A stretch of DNA of 64,000 nt from Pullichristensenella sp002068815 (GTDB lineage Bacteria > Bacillota > Clostridia > Christensenellales > Aristaeellaceae). This document shows positions 1 to 8,022 of this stretch, piece after piece. A program made the position numbers and the translations under genes. The notes under the pieces are model-generated. The model saw nothing but the letters and a program-made list of their open reading frames with translations, was not told where the DNA came from and did no database searches. How positions within the stretch are numbered: position 1 is the stretch's first letter; every line of letters starts with the position of its first letter. The stretch spans positions 21,664-85,663 of the forward strand of contig JAXGXF010000009.1 of the NCBI GenBank assembly GCA_040772885.1, given 5' to 3'.

Positions 1-1026
1 ATCGACCAGGTCATCAACCCCGAGCGCGCGGCGGCGCTGGAAATCTCGCGCCTCCTGCGCTTCCCGTTCGCGACGGACATCGAGAGCTTCGCGCACGGTC
101 GGGTCGAGATGGTCGGGTTCCGCGCGGACGCGGGCGATCCGGTCGTCGGCGTGCCTCTGTCGAAGCTGCGAGGCAAGATTCCCAGCGTCCAGTTCTCGGC
201 CGTGCAGCGCGGGAACGAGGCGCTGATCCCGGGCGGGGACTTCGAAATCCAGAGCGGAGACCACGTGTACGCGACCGGCGATCGGGACAGCGTCACGCGG
301 TTTTTCAAGTTGCTCGGAAAGGATACGAACCGCGTCCGAAGCGCGATGCTGATCGGCGGCGGCCATGTTACATACTACCTCGCCCGGGCGATCGCCGGCA
401 TGGGCGTGAAGCTGAAGATCGTCGAGATCAACGAGGACAGGTGCCGTTCGCTCTCCGAAAAGCTCGAGGACGTCGAGGTCATCCAGGGCGACGGCACCGA
501 CTCGGAGCTCCTCGAGAGCGAGAACGTACGCGACCAGGACGCGCTGATCTGCCTGACCGACCGAGACGAGGAGAACCTGATCGTCGGCCTCTACGGGCTG
601 CGCGCGGGCGTGCGCAAGGTGATCGTCAAGGTCAACCACTTAAACACGATGAACGTGCTGGGCGACATGGGCCTGGGAAGCGTCATAAGCCCGAAGCAGG
701 CCGCCGCGAACGGCATATTGCGCTCGGTGCGCGCGCTCTCGCAGTCGAAGAGCGCGGTCATCGAAAAGGTGTACGCGATACTCGGCGGCAAGGTCGAGGC
801 GAGCGAGTTCACGGCGCTCCCGGGCGCGGGCTTTTTGAACACGCCGCTTCGCGACCTCGACATCAAAAAGGGCGTGCTCGTGACCTTGATCGTGCGCGGC
901 CGCCAGTGCATCATACCGTTCGGCGGCGACCACATCGAGGCGGGCGATTCGGTGATCCTGACCGCGCTCGAGGGCACGGTCGTCCAGCTTGAGGACGCGT
1001 TTGACGGGGCGGGTGCAGAGAAATGA
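1..1026 (+). CDS. trkA: Trk potassium uptake regulatory subunit TrkA (5' end outside window)
   Basis: Peripheral NAD-binding gating subunit of the Trk/Ktr K+ uptake system. The frame is open from base 1, so the start lies upstream. The visible 341 residues are the end of the first RCK nucleotide-binding domain, its TrkA_C domain, then a second Rossmann domain beginning around base 340 (LIGGGHVTYYLARAI, with an acidic VEIN strand end) and a second TrkA_C domain. A two-RCK TrkA is about 450-460 residues, so about a quarter is missing. The stop overlaps the trkH start as ATGA, which implies translational coupling with the channel subunit it regulates. Confidence 0.93.
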   Translation: MDQVINPERAAALEISRLLRFPFATDIESFAHGRVEMVGFRADAGDPVVGVPLSKLRGKIPSVQFSAVQRGNEALIPGGDFEIQSGDHVYATGDRDSVTRFFKLLGKDTNRVRSAMLIGGGHVTYYLARAIAGMGVKLKIVEINEDRCRSLSEKLEDVEVIQGDGTDSELLESENVRDQDALICLTDRDEENLIVGLYGLRAGVRKVIVKVNHLNTMNVLGDMGLGSVISPKQAAANGILRSVRALSQSKSAVIEKVYAILGGKVEASEFTALPGAGFLNTPLRDLDIKKGVLVTLIVRGRQCIIPFGGDHIEAGDSVILTALEGTVVQLEDAFDGAGAEK

Positions 1027-2462
1027 ACATACGGCTCGTCATACGGCTGATCGGCTCGGTGCTGGCGGTCGAGGGGCTGCTCATGTTTCTGCCGCTGCTC
1101 GTGTCCCTGTACTACGGCGGAGTCGACTACCCGGCGATACTGCTCTCGATCGCGATCGTGCTCGCGGCGGGCGTGCTGCTCGGGAGCGTGCGCGCGAAGA
1201 GCGAGCTCCTGCGCCCGCGCGAGGGGCTCGCGGTCGTCGCGGCGAGCTGGGTGCTCGTGTCCCTGTTCGGCGCGCTGCCGTTTGTGATCCACGGCTCGAT
1301 CCCCTCGTTCGTCGACGCGTTTTTCGAGACCGTGTCGGGCTTTACGACGACCGGCTCGACGGTGCTTGCCGACGTCGAGGCCGTGCCGCGCGGCCTGCTC
1401 TTCTGGCGCAGCTTCACGCACTGGGCGGGCGGCATGGGCGTGCTGGTTCTCTCGCTCGCGCTGATCCCGAAGATGGGCGCGCGCTCGATCCACCTGATGC
1501 GCGCGGAGTCGCCCGGGCCGTCCCCCGACCGGCTCGTGCCGCGCGTCGCGAAGACCGCGAAGATACTGTACAAGATCTACCTCGGCATGTCCGCGCTGCT
1601 CGTGGTCGCGCTGATGCTCTGCGGGCTCGACTGGTTCGACGCGCTGACGCACATGTTCTCAACCGCCGGGACCGGCGGCTTCTCGACCTACAACCAGTCG
1701 GTCGGGCACTTCCAGAACCTCGCGGTGGAGATGGTCCTGGGCGTGTCGATGGTCGCGTTCGGCGTCAACTTCTCGATCTACTACCTGCTGATCCTCGGGC
1801 ACTTCCGCGGCTTTTTCAAAAACAGCGAGCTTCGGACGTTCGTGTCCATCGTCGCGGCCGCGACGGTGCTGATTGCGCTCAACATACTTCCCGGCTACGG
1901 CAACTTCTTCACGGCGCTTCGGTACAGCTTTTTTCAGGTGACGACGCTGATCTCGACGACGGGCTTCGCGACGGCGGACTTCGCGGTCTGGCCGGTGTTC
2001 TCGCGCGCGGTCATCGTGTTTCTGATGTTCGTCGGAAGCTGCGCCGGCTCGACCGCGGGCGGCATCAAGGTCGTGCGCGCGCAGCTCCTGTGGAAGAACC
2101 TGCGCCGCGACATCCACCAGAGCATCCACCCGAACGCCGTGCGCGTCATCAAGCTCGACGGAAAGCCCGTCGACGAGAAGATCATGAGCGGCGTGACGGG
2201 CTTTTTCTACGCGTACATGCTGATCACGATGCTCGCGACGATCGTCGTGTCGCTCGACGGCCACTCGCTCGAGACGTCGTTCTCGGCCGTCCTGACGACG
2301 ATCTCAAACGTCGGCCCCGGCCTCGGCCAAGTCGGCCCGAAGGGGAACTTTTCGATCTTCTCGGACCTGAGCAAGATCACGCTGTCGATGTGCATGCTGC
2401 TCGGAAGGCTCGAAATCTTCCCGATCCTTTTGCTGTTCGTCCCGTCGGCGTGGAGGAGGTAA
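1023..2462 (+). CDS. trkH: Trk potassium uptake channel TrkH
   Basis: Membrane K+ translocating subunit, 479 residues, the usual length. The four selectivity-filter repeats are readable: SGFTTTGST, STAGTGGFS, STTGFATAD and TISNVGPG. The basic, conserved GSCAGSTAGGIKVVR segment is present. It starts inside the trkA stop (ATGA), so the pair is one operon. Just past the stop, an AT-rich 7-bp hairpin (2461-2467 with 2474-2480) followed by a short T run could be a weak terminator before the rpsO promoter. Confidence 0.95.
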   Translation: MNIRLVIRLIGSVLAVEGLLMFLPLLVSLYYGGVDYPAILLSIAIVLAAGVLLGSVRAKSELLRPREGLAVVAASWVLVSLFGALPFVIHGSIPSFVDAFFETVSGFTTTGSTVLADVEAVPRGLLFWRSFTHWAGGMGVLVLSLALIPKMGARSIHLMRAESPGPSPDRLVPRVAKTAKILYKIYLGMSALLVVALMLCGLDWFDALTHMFSTAGTGGFSTYNQSVGHFQNLAVEMVLGVSMVAFGVNFSIYYLLILGHFRGFFKNSELRTFVSIVAAATVLIALNILPGYGNFFTALRYSFFQVTTLISTTGFATADFAVWPVFSRAVIVFLMFVGSCAGSTAGGIKVVRAQLLWKNLRRDIHQSIHPNAVRVIKLDGKPVDEKIMSGVTGFFYAYMLITMLATIVVSLDGHSLETSFSAVLTTISNVGPGLGQVGPKGNFSIFSDLSKITLSMCMLLGRLEIFPILLLFVPSAWRR

Positions 2463-2493
2463 ATTCGCAAATTCGAATTTTTCGTGAAGTGCG

Positions 2494-2522
2494 TTTACAA
2501 ACAGTTTCCAGTATGGTACAAT
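2494..2522 (+). promoter_or_regulatory. Sigma-A promoter of rpsO(-pnp)
   Basis: TTTACA at 2494-2499 and TACAAT at 2517-2522 are separated by exactly 17 bp. The -10 is also of the extended type (TGG directly before it). It lies in a locally AT-rich intergenic stretch 110 bp before the rpsO start, so rpsO has a leader of about 100 nt. Confidence 0.8.
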
Positions 2523-2631
2523 GATCAATGCGGCAGAATAGTATCGCCGCGATTGAACCGCAGGCTCGGTTTGCCGATTCTCCGACGGCATACGGGGCTG
2601 GCGGCAATGCGAAACAGGAGGAGATTTTGTC

Positions 2632-2892
2632 ATGGTCATCAACAAGCAGGAAATCATGGAAACCTATGCCCGCCACGAGGGCGACACCGGCTCCCCCGAG
2701 GTGCAGATCGCGCTGCTCACGGCGCGCATCAACCACCTGAACGAGCATCTGAAGGTGCACAAGAAGGACCACCACTCCCGGCGCGGCCTTCTCTTGATGG
2801 TCGGCCAGCGGCGCGGCCTTCTCGACTACCTCAAGTCGACCGACATCGAGAGCTACCGCACGCTGATCGCGAAGCTCGGCCTGCGCAAGTAA
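2632..2892 (+). CDS. rpsO: 30S ribosomal protein S15
   Basis: Primary 16S rRNA-binding protein of the small-subunit platform, 86 residues against a family norm of 87-89. The hallmark GDTGSPEVQIALLTARI and the HHSRRGLLLMVGQRR rRNA-binding segment are intact. An AGGAGG site lies 10 nt before the ATG. As in many bacteria it is followed by pnp, with 206 bp of structured RNA between the two. Confidence 0.98.
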   Translation: MVINKQEIMETYARHEGDTGSPEVQIALLTARINHLNEHLKVHKKDHHSRRGLLLMVGQRRGLLDYLKSTDIESYRTLIAKLGLRK

Positions 2893-2950
2893 CCTATTCC
2901 CCGGAACCCGGGAACCTCGGCGCTTCGCGCGCTGCCTCAAACGGCATCTC

Positions 2951-2985
2951 CTGCGCCGCCGCCGGACATCCGCGCGGCGGCGCAG
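2951..2985 (+). terminator. Strong rpsO-pnp intergenic hairpin
   Basis: Perfect 12-bp GC stem (2951-2962 with 2974-2985) with an 11-nt loop that can form a further CGG/CCG pairing. Only three T residues follow, so termination would be partial. In other bacteria a hairpin here is an RNase III processing site for pnp autoregulation. Either role fits; the sequence does not decide. Confidence 0.5.
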
Positions 2986-3007
2986 TTTGCAAAATGGAAG
3001 AACCGTT

Positions 3008-3063
3008 CGCACATGGACGCTAGGGTGCGAAACACTGCTTTCGCAGGCGTGCGTCCATGTGCG
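3008..3063 (+). repeat. Nested inverted repeat in the pnp leader
   Basis: A perfect 13-bp inverted repeat (3008-3020 with 3051-3063) encloses a second perfect 7-bp hairpin (TGCGAAA at 3026-3032 with TTTCGCA at 3039-3045, 6-nt loop). The transcript would form a long interrupted hairpin ending about 20 nt before the pnp ribosome binding site. This position suits RNase III/PNPase control of pnp mRNA; that function is inference. Confidence 0.6.
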
Positions 3064-3098
3064 GAGCCCCCCAACGACCCGAAGGAGGAAATATCCGC

Positions 3099-5285
3099 AT
3101 GTTCAAAACCTATTCCATGGAGCTGGGCGGCCGAACGCTCACGCTCGAGTTCGGCAAGTACGCCGAGCAGGCCTCCGGCGCGTGCTTCGTCCGCTACGGC
3201 GACACATGCGTGCTCACGAACTGCACCGTCTCCGACACGCCCCGCCCGGGCATCGACTTCTTCCCGCTGAGCGTCGATTTCGAGGAAAAGCTGTACGCGG
3301 TCGGCCACATCCCGGGAAGCTGGAACCGCCGCGAGGGCCGTCCGGCCGAGAAGGCCATTCTGACCTCCCGGCTCATCGACCGCCCGCTGCGCCCGCTGTT
3401 CCCGAAGGGCATGCGGCACGACGTGTCCGTCGTCGCGACGGTCATGTCCGTAGATACGAACAACTCCCCCGACATCCCCGCGATGATCGGCTCCTCCGCC
3501 GCGCTCGCGATCAGCGAGATCCCGTGGGCGGGCCCGATCGGCGGGGTCAACGTCGGCTTCATCGACGGCGAGTACATCGTCAACCCGACCGACGAGCAGC
3601 GCGACGCCTCACTGCTGGCGCTGACGGTCGCGGGGACCGCCGAGGCGGTCCTGATGGTCGAGGCCGGCGCGAAGGAAGTGTCCGAGGAGGTCATGCTCAA
3701 GGGCATACTCTTCGCGCACGAGGAGATCAAGAAGATCGTCCAGTTCATCAACGGCATCGTCGCCGAGCTCGGCGTCCCGAAAAAGGAATTCCCGCTCGTT
3801 CTTCCGGGCGACGACGTGAAGGCGGCCGTGCGCGAATTCGCGCTTCCCAAGGTCGAGTGGATGTTCGAGACGTTCGAGCGTTCGGAGCGCCAGGCGCGCG
3901 AGGAACAGGTCAAGGCCGAGGTCTCCGAGCACTTCAAGGAGCAGTTCGAGGGCCGCGAGGGCGAGGTCGGCGACGCGCTGTACTCGCTGCAGAAGGAAGT
4001 CATGCGCCGCCACATCATCGCGGACGGCGTGCGCCCCGACGGGCGCAAATTGACCGAGGTTCGCCCGATCTGGTGCGAGGTCGGCGTCCTTCCGCGCCCG
4101 CACGGAAGCGGCGTGTTCACGCGCGGCCAGACGCAGGTCATGACGGTCGCGACGCTGGCGCCGGTGTCCGAGCAGCAGATCATCGACGGCATCGGCCTCG
4201 AAGAGACGAAGCGGTATATGCACCACTACAACTTCCCCGGCTATTCGACCGGCGAAGCGAAGCCCATGCGCAGCCCCGGCCGCCGCGAGATCGGCCACGG
4301 CGCCTTGGCCGAGCGCGCGCTCGAGCCGATGATCCCACCGGTCGAGGAGTTCCCGTACTGCCTCAGGCTCGTCAGCGAGGTCATGTCCTCGAACGGCTCG
4401 ACCTCGCAGGCGTCCGTGTGCGGCTCGACGCTCGCGCTGATGGACGCTGGCGTGCCGATCAAGCGGCCGGTCGCGGGCGTCGCGATGGGCCTGATCAAGG
4501 ACGTGGATTCCGGCAAGGTCGCCGTGCTGACGGACATACAGGGCCTCGAGGACTTCCTGGGCGACATGGACTTCAAGGTCGCCGGCACCGCGAAGGGCAT
4601 CACCGCGATCCAGATGGACATCAAGATCAAGGGAATCGACGAGATGATCCTGAAGCAGGCGCTCGCGCAGGCGTACGACGGCCGCATGCACATACTCGAG
4701 AAGATGCTCGAGGTGCTGCCCGCGCCGCGCCCGCAGCTCTCGAAGTACGCGCCGAAGATCATACACTTCTTCATCAACCCCGAGAAGATCGGCGAGGTCG
4801 TCGGCCCGCGCGGCAAGATGATCAACAAGATCATCGAGGAGACCGGCGTCAAGATCGACATCGAGGACGACGGAAGCGTGTTCATCGCGACCGCCGACGA
4901 CGCGGCCGCGCAGCGCGCGAAGTCGATGATCGAGGGGATCGTCAAGGAGCTGCAGGTCGGCGAGGTGTTCACGGGCAAGGTCGTGCGCATCATGTCGTTC
5001 GGCGCGTTCGTCGAATACGCCCCGGGCAAGGACGGCATGATCCACATCTCGAAGCTGGCCGAGGGCCGCGTCGAGAAGGTCGAGGACGTCGTCAAGATCG
5101 GCGACCTGATCGAGTGCAAGGTGGCCGAGATCGACCCGCAGGGCCGCGTCAACCTCGTGCGCAACGACATCAAGTACTCCGACGAGTCGATGCCCGTCCG
5201 CCGCCCCCCGCGCCGCGACGGCGACCGCGGAGGCCGCCCGGGAGACCGCGGCGGGGATCGCGGAGGCAGGCCCCCGAGGCGCTGA
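3099..5285 (+). CDS. pnp: Polyribonucleotide nucleotidyltransferase (PNPase)
   Basis: Phosphorolytic 3'-5' exoribonuclease of RNA decay, 728 residues. Order: first RNase PH domain, all-helical linker, second catalytic RNase PH domain (residues about 310-540, with SDKM-type context and LGDMDFKVAGT holding the catalytic aspartates), KH domain (GRGKMI variant, VVGPRGKMINKI), S1 domain (FTGKVVRIMSFGAFVEYAPG), then an Arg/Gly/Asp-rich tail. The chosen ATG has AAGGAGGAA 8 nt upstream. An in-frame upstream ATG at 3057 falls inside the leader hairpin and adds residues foreign to the family. Confidence 0.97.
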   Translation: MFKTYSMELGGRTLTLEFGKYAEQASGACFVRYGDTCVLTNCTVSDTPRPGIDFFPLSVDFEEKLYAVGHIPGSWNRREGRPAEKAILTSRLIDRPLRPLFPKGMRHDVSVVATVMSVDTNNSPDIPAMIGSSAALAISEIPWAGPIGGVNVGFIDGEYIVNPTDEQRDASLLALTVAGTAEAVLMVEAGAKEVSEEVMLKGILFAHEEIKKIVQFINGIVAELGVPKKEFPLVLPGDDVKAAVREFALPKVEWMFETFERSERQAREEQVKAEVSEHFKEQFEGREGEVGDALYSLQKEVMRRHIIADGVRPDGRKLTEVRPIWCEVGVLPRPHGSGVFTRGQTQVMTVATLAPVSEQQIIDGIGLEETKRYMHHYNFPGYSTGEAKPMRSPGRREIGHGALAERALEPMIPPVEEFPYCLRLVSEVMSSNGSTSQASVCGSTLALMDAGVPIKRPVAGVAMGLIKDVDSGKVAVLTDIQGLEDFLGDMDFKVAGTAKGITAIQMDIKIKGIDEMILKQALAQAYDGRMHILEKMLEVLPAPRPQLSKYAPKIIHFFINPEKIGEVVGPRGKMINKIIEETGVKIDIEDDGSVFIATADDAAAQRAKSMIEGIVKELQVGEVFTGKVVRIMSFGAFVEYAPGKDGMIHISKLAEGRVEKVEDVVKIGDLIECKVAEIDPQGRVNLVRNDIKYSDESMPVRRPPRRDGDRGGRPGDRGGDRGGRPPRR

Positions 5286-5296
5286 CGATTTCCCAA

Positions 5297-5328
5297 AGAC
5301 CCCCGGCCATTGCCGGGGGCTTTCCTTC
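5297..5328 (+). terminator. Rho-independent terminator after pnp
   Basis: CCCCCGGC (5301-5308) pairs perfectly with GCCGGGGG (5313-5320) across a 4-nt loop, followed by CTTTCCTT. It lies 11 bp past the pnp stop. Confidence 0.8.
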
Positions 5329-5431
5329 AACATCCGCATGAGGCGCCCCTCCGGGTGGCATATTACCCTATGGCTGCATCTGGTACGAACGCGGCGGGCA
5401 TCCGGTCCGCCGGACAATGGAGGTTATCAAT

Positions 5432-6676
5432 TTGTTTGACCGGCTCACTTTGAAAAACGGCCTGCGCGTCATCGGCGAAAAGATCGACCACTTCCGCTCG
5501 GTCTCGGTCGGACTGTGGCTGAACGCGGGCTCGCAGTACGAGATCGTGCCGGAGGCGGGCATCAGCCACTTCCTCGAGCACATGGTGTTCAAGGGCACCG
5601 AAAAGCGCACCGCGCGGCAGATCGCCGAGGAGATGGACGCGGTCGGCGGGCAGCTCAACGCGTTCACGTCGAAGGAGTGCACCTGCTTCTACGCGAAGGT
5701 CGTCGACGAGCACCTGCCGCTCTCGATGGACGTGCTCAGCGACCTCGCGACCGCGCCGAAGTTCGACCCCCAAGAGCTCGAGAAGGAGAAGGGCGTCGTC
5801 ATCGAGGAGATCGCGATGGCCGAGGACTCGCCCGAGGACGTCGTGCACGAATTGATCATGCTCTCGCACTTCGGCGACCAGCCGGTCGCGCGCCCGATCC
5901 TCGGCACCGAGGAGACCGTCTCCGGCTTCACGCGCGAGGGCATGCTGACCTACTGGAAGAACATGTACGCGCCGGCAAGCGCGGTGTTGGCGCTCGCGGG
6001 CAACTACGACTGGAACCGGGTCTGCGAGCTCGCCGAGAACCACCTCGGGCGCTGGGACGCGCGCCAGCGGTCGCTCGCGGACTTCCGCACGAACCTCGTC
6101 TCGCCGTCCCGGCTCTTCCGCGAAAAGGACATCGAGCAGGCGAACGTCTGCCTGGGCTTCCCCGGCGTCGCGATCGGCGCGGACGAGACGTACGAGTTCT
6201 CGCTGATCAACAGCGTGCTCGGCGGGTCGATGTCCTCGCGGCTGTTCCAGAAGATCCGCGAGGAAAAGGGCATGGCCTACTCGATCTACAGCTACCCGAA
6301 CACCTACACGGATTGCGGCATGCTCTCGGTCTACGCGGCGACGCGGCCGGACTGCCTGAAAACGGTCGTCGATATGGCGCGCGAGGAGATTCAAAGCCTC
6401 GCCGAAAAGGGCATGGCGCGCGAGGAATTCGAGATGGCGCGCGAGCAATTGAAGGCGAGCTACATCCTGGGGCTTGAGTCGACCGCCTCTAGGATGAACG
6501 CCGCCGGGCGGAGGCTTCTGCTGCTTAACCGCACGCGCACCGAGGACGAGGTCATCGCGCAGATCAACGCGATCACGTTCGAGGGCGTCAACGCGCTCGC
6601 GAAGCGGATCCTGAGCGCCCCGGGCTCGGTCGCGCTGGTCGGCAAGGACGCCGAAAAGCTGATGGAGAGCATCTGA
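5432..6676 (+). CDS. M16-family zinc metalloprotease (processing-peptidase-like)
   Basis: Cytoplasmic or membrane-proximal zinc peptidase of the MPP/YmxG type, about 414 residues, the usual single-subunit length. It has the inverted zinc motif HFLEH in GISHFLEHMVFKGTEKR, and the distal glutamate in VIEEIAMAEDSPEDV. The C-terminal M16_C domain carries the SSRLFQKIREEKGLAYS-like stretch. I prefer the TTG at 5432 because GGAGG (5419-5423) sits 8 nt before it; the ATG at 5417 has no ribosome binding site. In Bacilli the ortholog also follows pnp. Its natural substrate is unknown. Confidence 0.88.
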   Translation: MFDRLTLKNGLRVIGEKIDHFRSVSVGLWLNAGSQYEIVPEAGISHFLEHMVFKGTEKRTARQIAEEMDAVGGQLNAFTSKECTCFYAKVVDEHLPLSMDVLSDLATAPKFDPQELEKEKGVVIEEIAMAEDSPEDVVHELIMLSHFGDQPVARPILGTEETVSGFTREGMLTYWKNMYAPASAVLALAGNYDWNRVCELAENHLGRWDARQRSLADFRTNLVSPSRLFREKDIEQANVCLGFPGVAIGADETYEFSLINSVLGGSMSSRLFQKIREEKGMAYSIYSYPNTYTDCGMLSVYAATRPDCLKTVVDMAREEIQSLAEKGMAREEFEMAREQLKASYILGLESTASRMNAAGRRLLLLNRTRTEDEVIAQINAITFEGVNALAKRILSAPGSVALVGKDAEKLMESI

Positions 6677-6698
6677 AACCCCGAAAATCACGCGCTTT

Positions 6699-6725
6699 CG
6701 CCCCCCGACGGGGGCGTTTTCGTTT
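6699..6725 (+). terminator. Rho-independent terminator after the M16 protease gene
   Basis: CGCCCCC (6699-6705) pairs with GGGGGCG (6710-6716) over a 4-nt loop and is followed by TTTTCGTTT. Confidence 0.85.
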
Positions 6726-6762
6726 GGAAATCTCTAGTTTTTATGAAAGATTCCCCCCTTGC

Positions 6763-6791
6763 TTTACAAATCGTGCGGTTTTTCGTATAAT
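6763..6791 (+). promoter_or_regulatory. Sigma-A promoter for the AI-2E permease gene
   Basis: TTTACA (6763-6768), 17 bp, perfect TATAAT (6786-6791). The expected transcript starts about 35 nt before the gene. It probably also serves the MBOAT gene and perhaps murB-whiA, since no other clear promoter is seen up to 11.6 kb. Confidence 0.85.
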
Positions 6792-6833
6792 ATACGAGTA
6801 GCTTTATACGCAATACGGACGAGGGAGGAAGCA

Positions 6834-7994
6834 ATGGGCTTCTGGGAGCATGTAATCAAGTTCAACCGCGACTGGAACGACCTGCCGCGCCGCGTCGCCG
6901 TGGTGCTGTTGGTGCTGTCGGTCATGTTTCTCATCGGCGGGCTGTTCCCCTACGTCGCGCCGAGCGCGATCGCGATGGTGCTGGCGTGGCTGATCCGTCC
7001 GGTGGCGAAGCTCCTCGAAAAGGGATTCCGGAAGATCCACCTGCCGGCGAAGCTCGCGAGCCTGATCGCGGTGCTCGTGATGTACGGCGCGATCCTCACG
7101 CTCATGTTCCTGATCGCCGCGCGGCTGATCGAGGAATTGCGCTCGCTGATCGCTGCGCTGCCCGGCTGGGCGAGCCAGGCGGTCAAGTTCGCGCAGCAGT
7201 GGACGTCCGAGGGCGGGCTGAAGCTGGAGTTCGCGAGTGAGGAGGTCGTCGCGATCATCAACCGGATGTTCTCCGAATTGGTGACGTGGATTACGTCGAT
7301 CGCCTCGACGGTCGCGGGCTCGATCGCGCGCTGGACGTTCGACACGGCGATGAACGTGCCGCAGATCGTGCTGTTCGTCGTCCTGACCGTCATGGGCACG
7401 TTCTACATGGTCGCCGACCGCGAGCGCATCGGCGCGTTCTTCCGGCGCTGGATGCCCGAGCGCGTCTCCGGGAAGTTCACGACGCTCAAGGACACGGTGT
7501 TCCGCGGCATCGCCGGGCAGATCAAGGCGGCGCTGATCATCATGACGCTGGTCGCGATCGAGCTGTCGATCGGCTTCACGGTGCTGCGCGTGCCCTACGC
7601 GGTGCTGCTCGGGCTCGTGATCGGCGTCATCGACGCGCTGCCGATCATCGGCGCGGGGCTGTTCCTGCTGCCGATGTCGGTCTACGGCTTCGTCGCCGGG
7701 AACTACGGCCTCGGCGCGGGCGTCGCGGTGCTCTATATGCTGATCATCGTCACGCGGCAGATCGTCGAGCCGCGCGTCGTCAGCGTGCAGTTGGGGCTCT
7801 ATCCGCTCGTCACGATGGCCGCGATGTACGCGGGGCTTCGGATGATAGGCTTCGGCGGCATGCTGCTCGCGCCGGTTATGGTGCTGATCCTCAAGGCCGC
7901 GCTCGCCGAGCCCGGCGACGTCGCGGTCGCCAAGCAGCGCGCGGGGCGCAAATTCGGCAAGAGACAAAAGAGTCCGCCGGCCGCGGGCGCATAG
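6834..7994 (+). CDS. AI-2E family transporter (PerM/YtvI-like permease)
   Basis: Polytopic inner-membrane protein of 386 residues with about eight hydrophobic segments and the family architecture: N-terminal helices, a hydrophilic middle segment (about residues 110-165), then the conserved IIGVIDALPIIGAGLFLLP stretch. Members export AI-2-like signals or act as Na+/H+ antiporters, so the substrate cannot be named. The ATG is preceded by GGGAGGAAGCA, and the N-terminus is an amphipathic cytosolic stretch. The C-terminal tail is very basic (KRQKSPPAAGA). The MBOAT gene follows after 28 bp. Confidence 0.85.
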   Translation: MGFWEHVIKFNRDWNDLPRRVAVVLLVLSVMFLIGGLFPYVAPSAIAMVLAWLIRPVAKLLEKGFRKIHLPAKLASLIAVLVMYGAILTLMFLIAARLIEELRSLIAALPGWASQAVKFAQQWTSEGGLKLEFASEEVVAIINRMFSELVTWITSIASTVAGSIARWTFDTAMNVPQIVLFVVLTVMGTFYMVADRERIGAFFRRWMPERVSGKFTTLKDTVFRGIAGQIKAALIIMTLVAIELSIGFTVLRVPYAVLLGLVIGVIDALPIIGAGLFLLPMSVYGFVAGNYGLGAGVAVLYMLIIVTRQIVEPRVVSVQLGLYPLVTMAAMYAGLRMIGFGGMLLAPVMVLILKAALAEPGDVAVAKQRAGRKFGKRQKSPPAAGA

Positions 7995-8022
7995 CGGCCG
8001 GGCGATTGGGAGCGTATCGTCG

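Noticed and set aside
3057..3098. N-terminal extension of PNPase from an upstream ATG
   Set aside because: It lies inside the leader hairpin, adds residues foreign to the family, and the ATG at 3099 has an ideal ribosome binding site.
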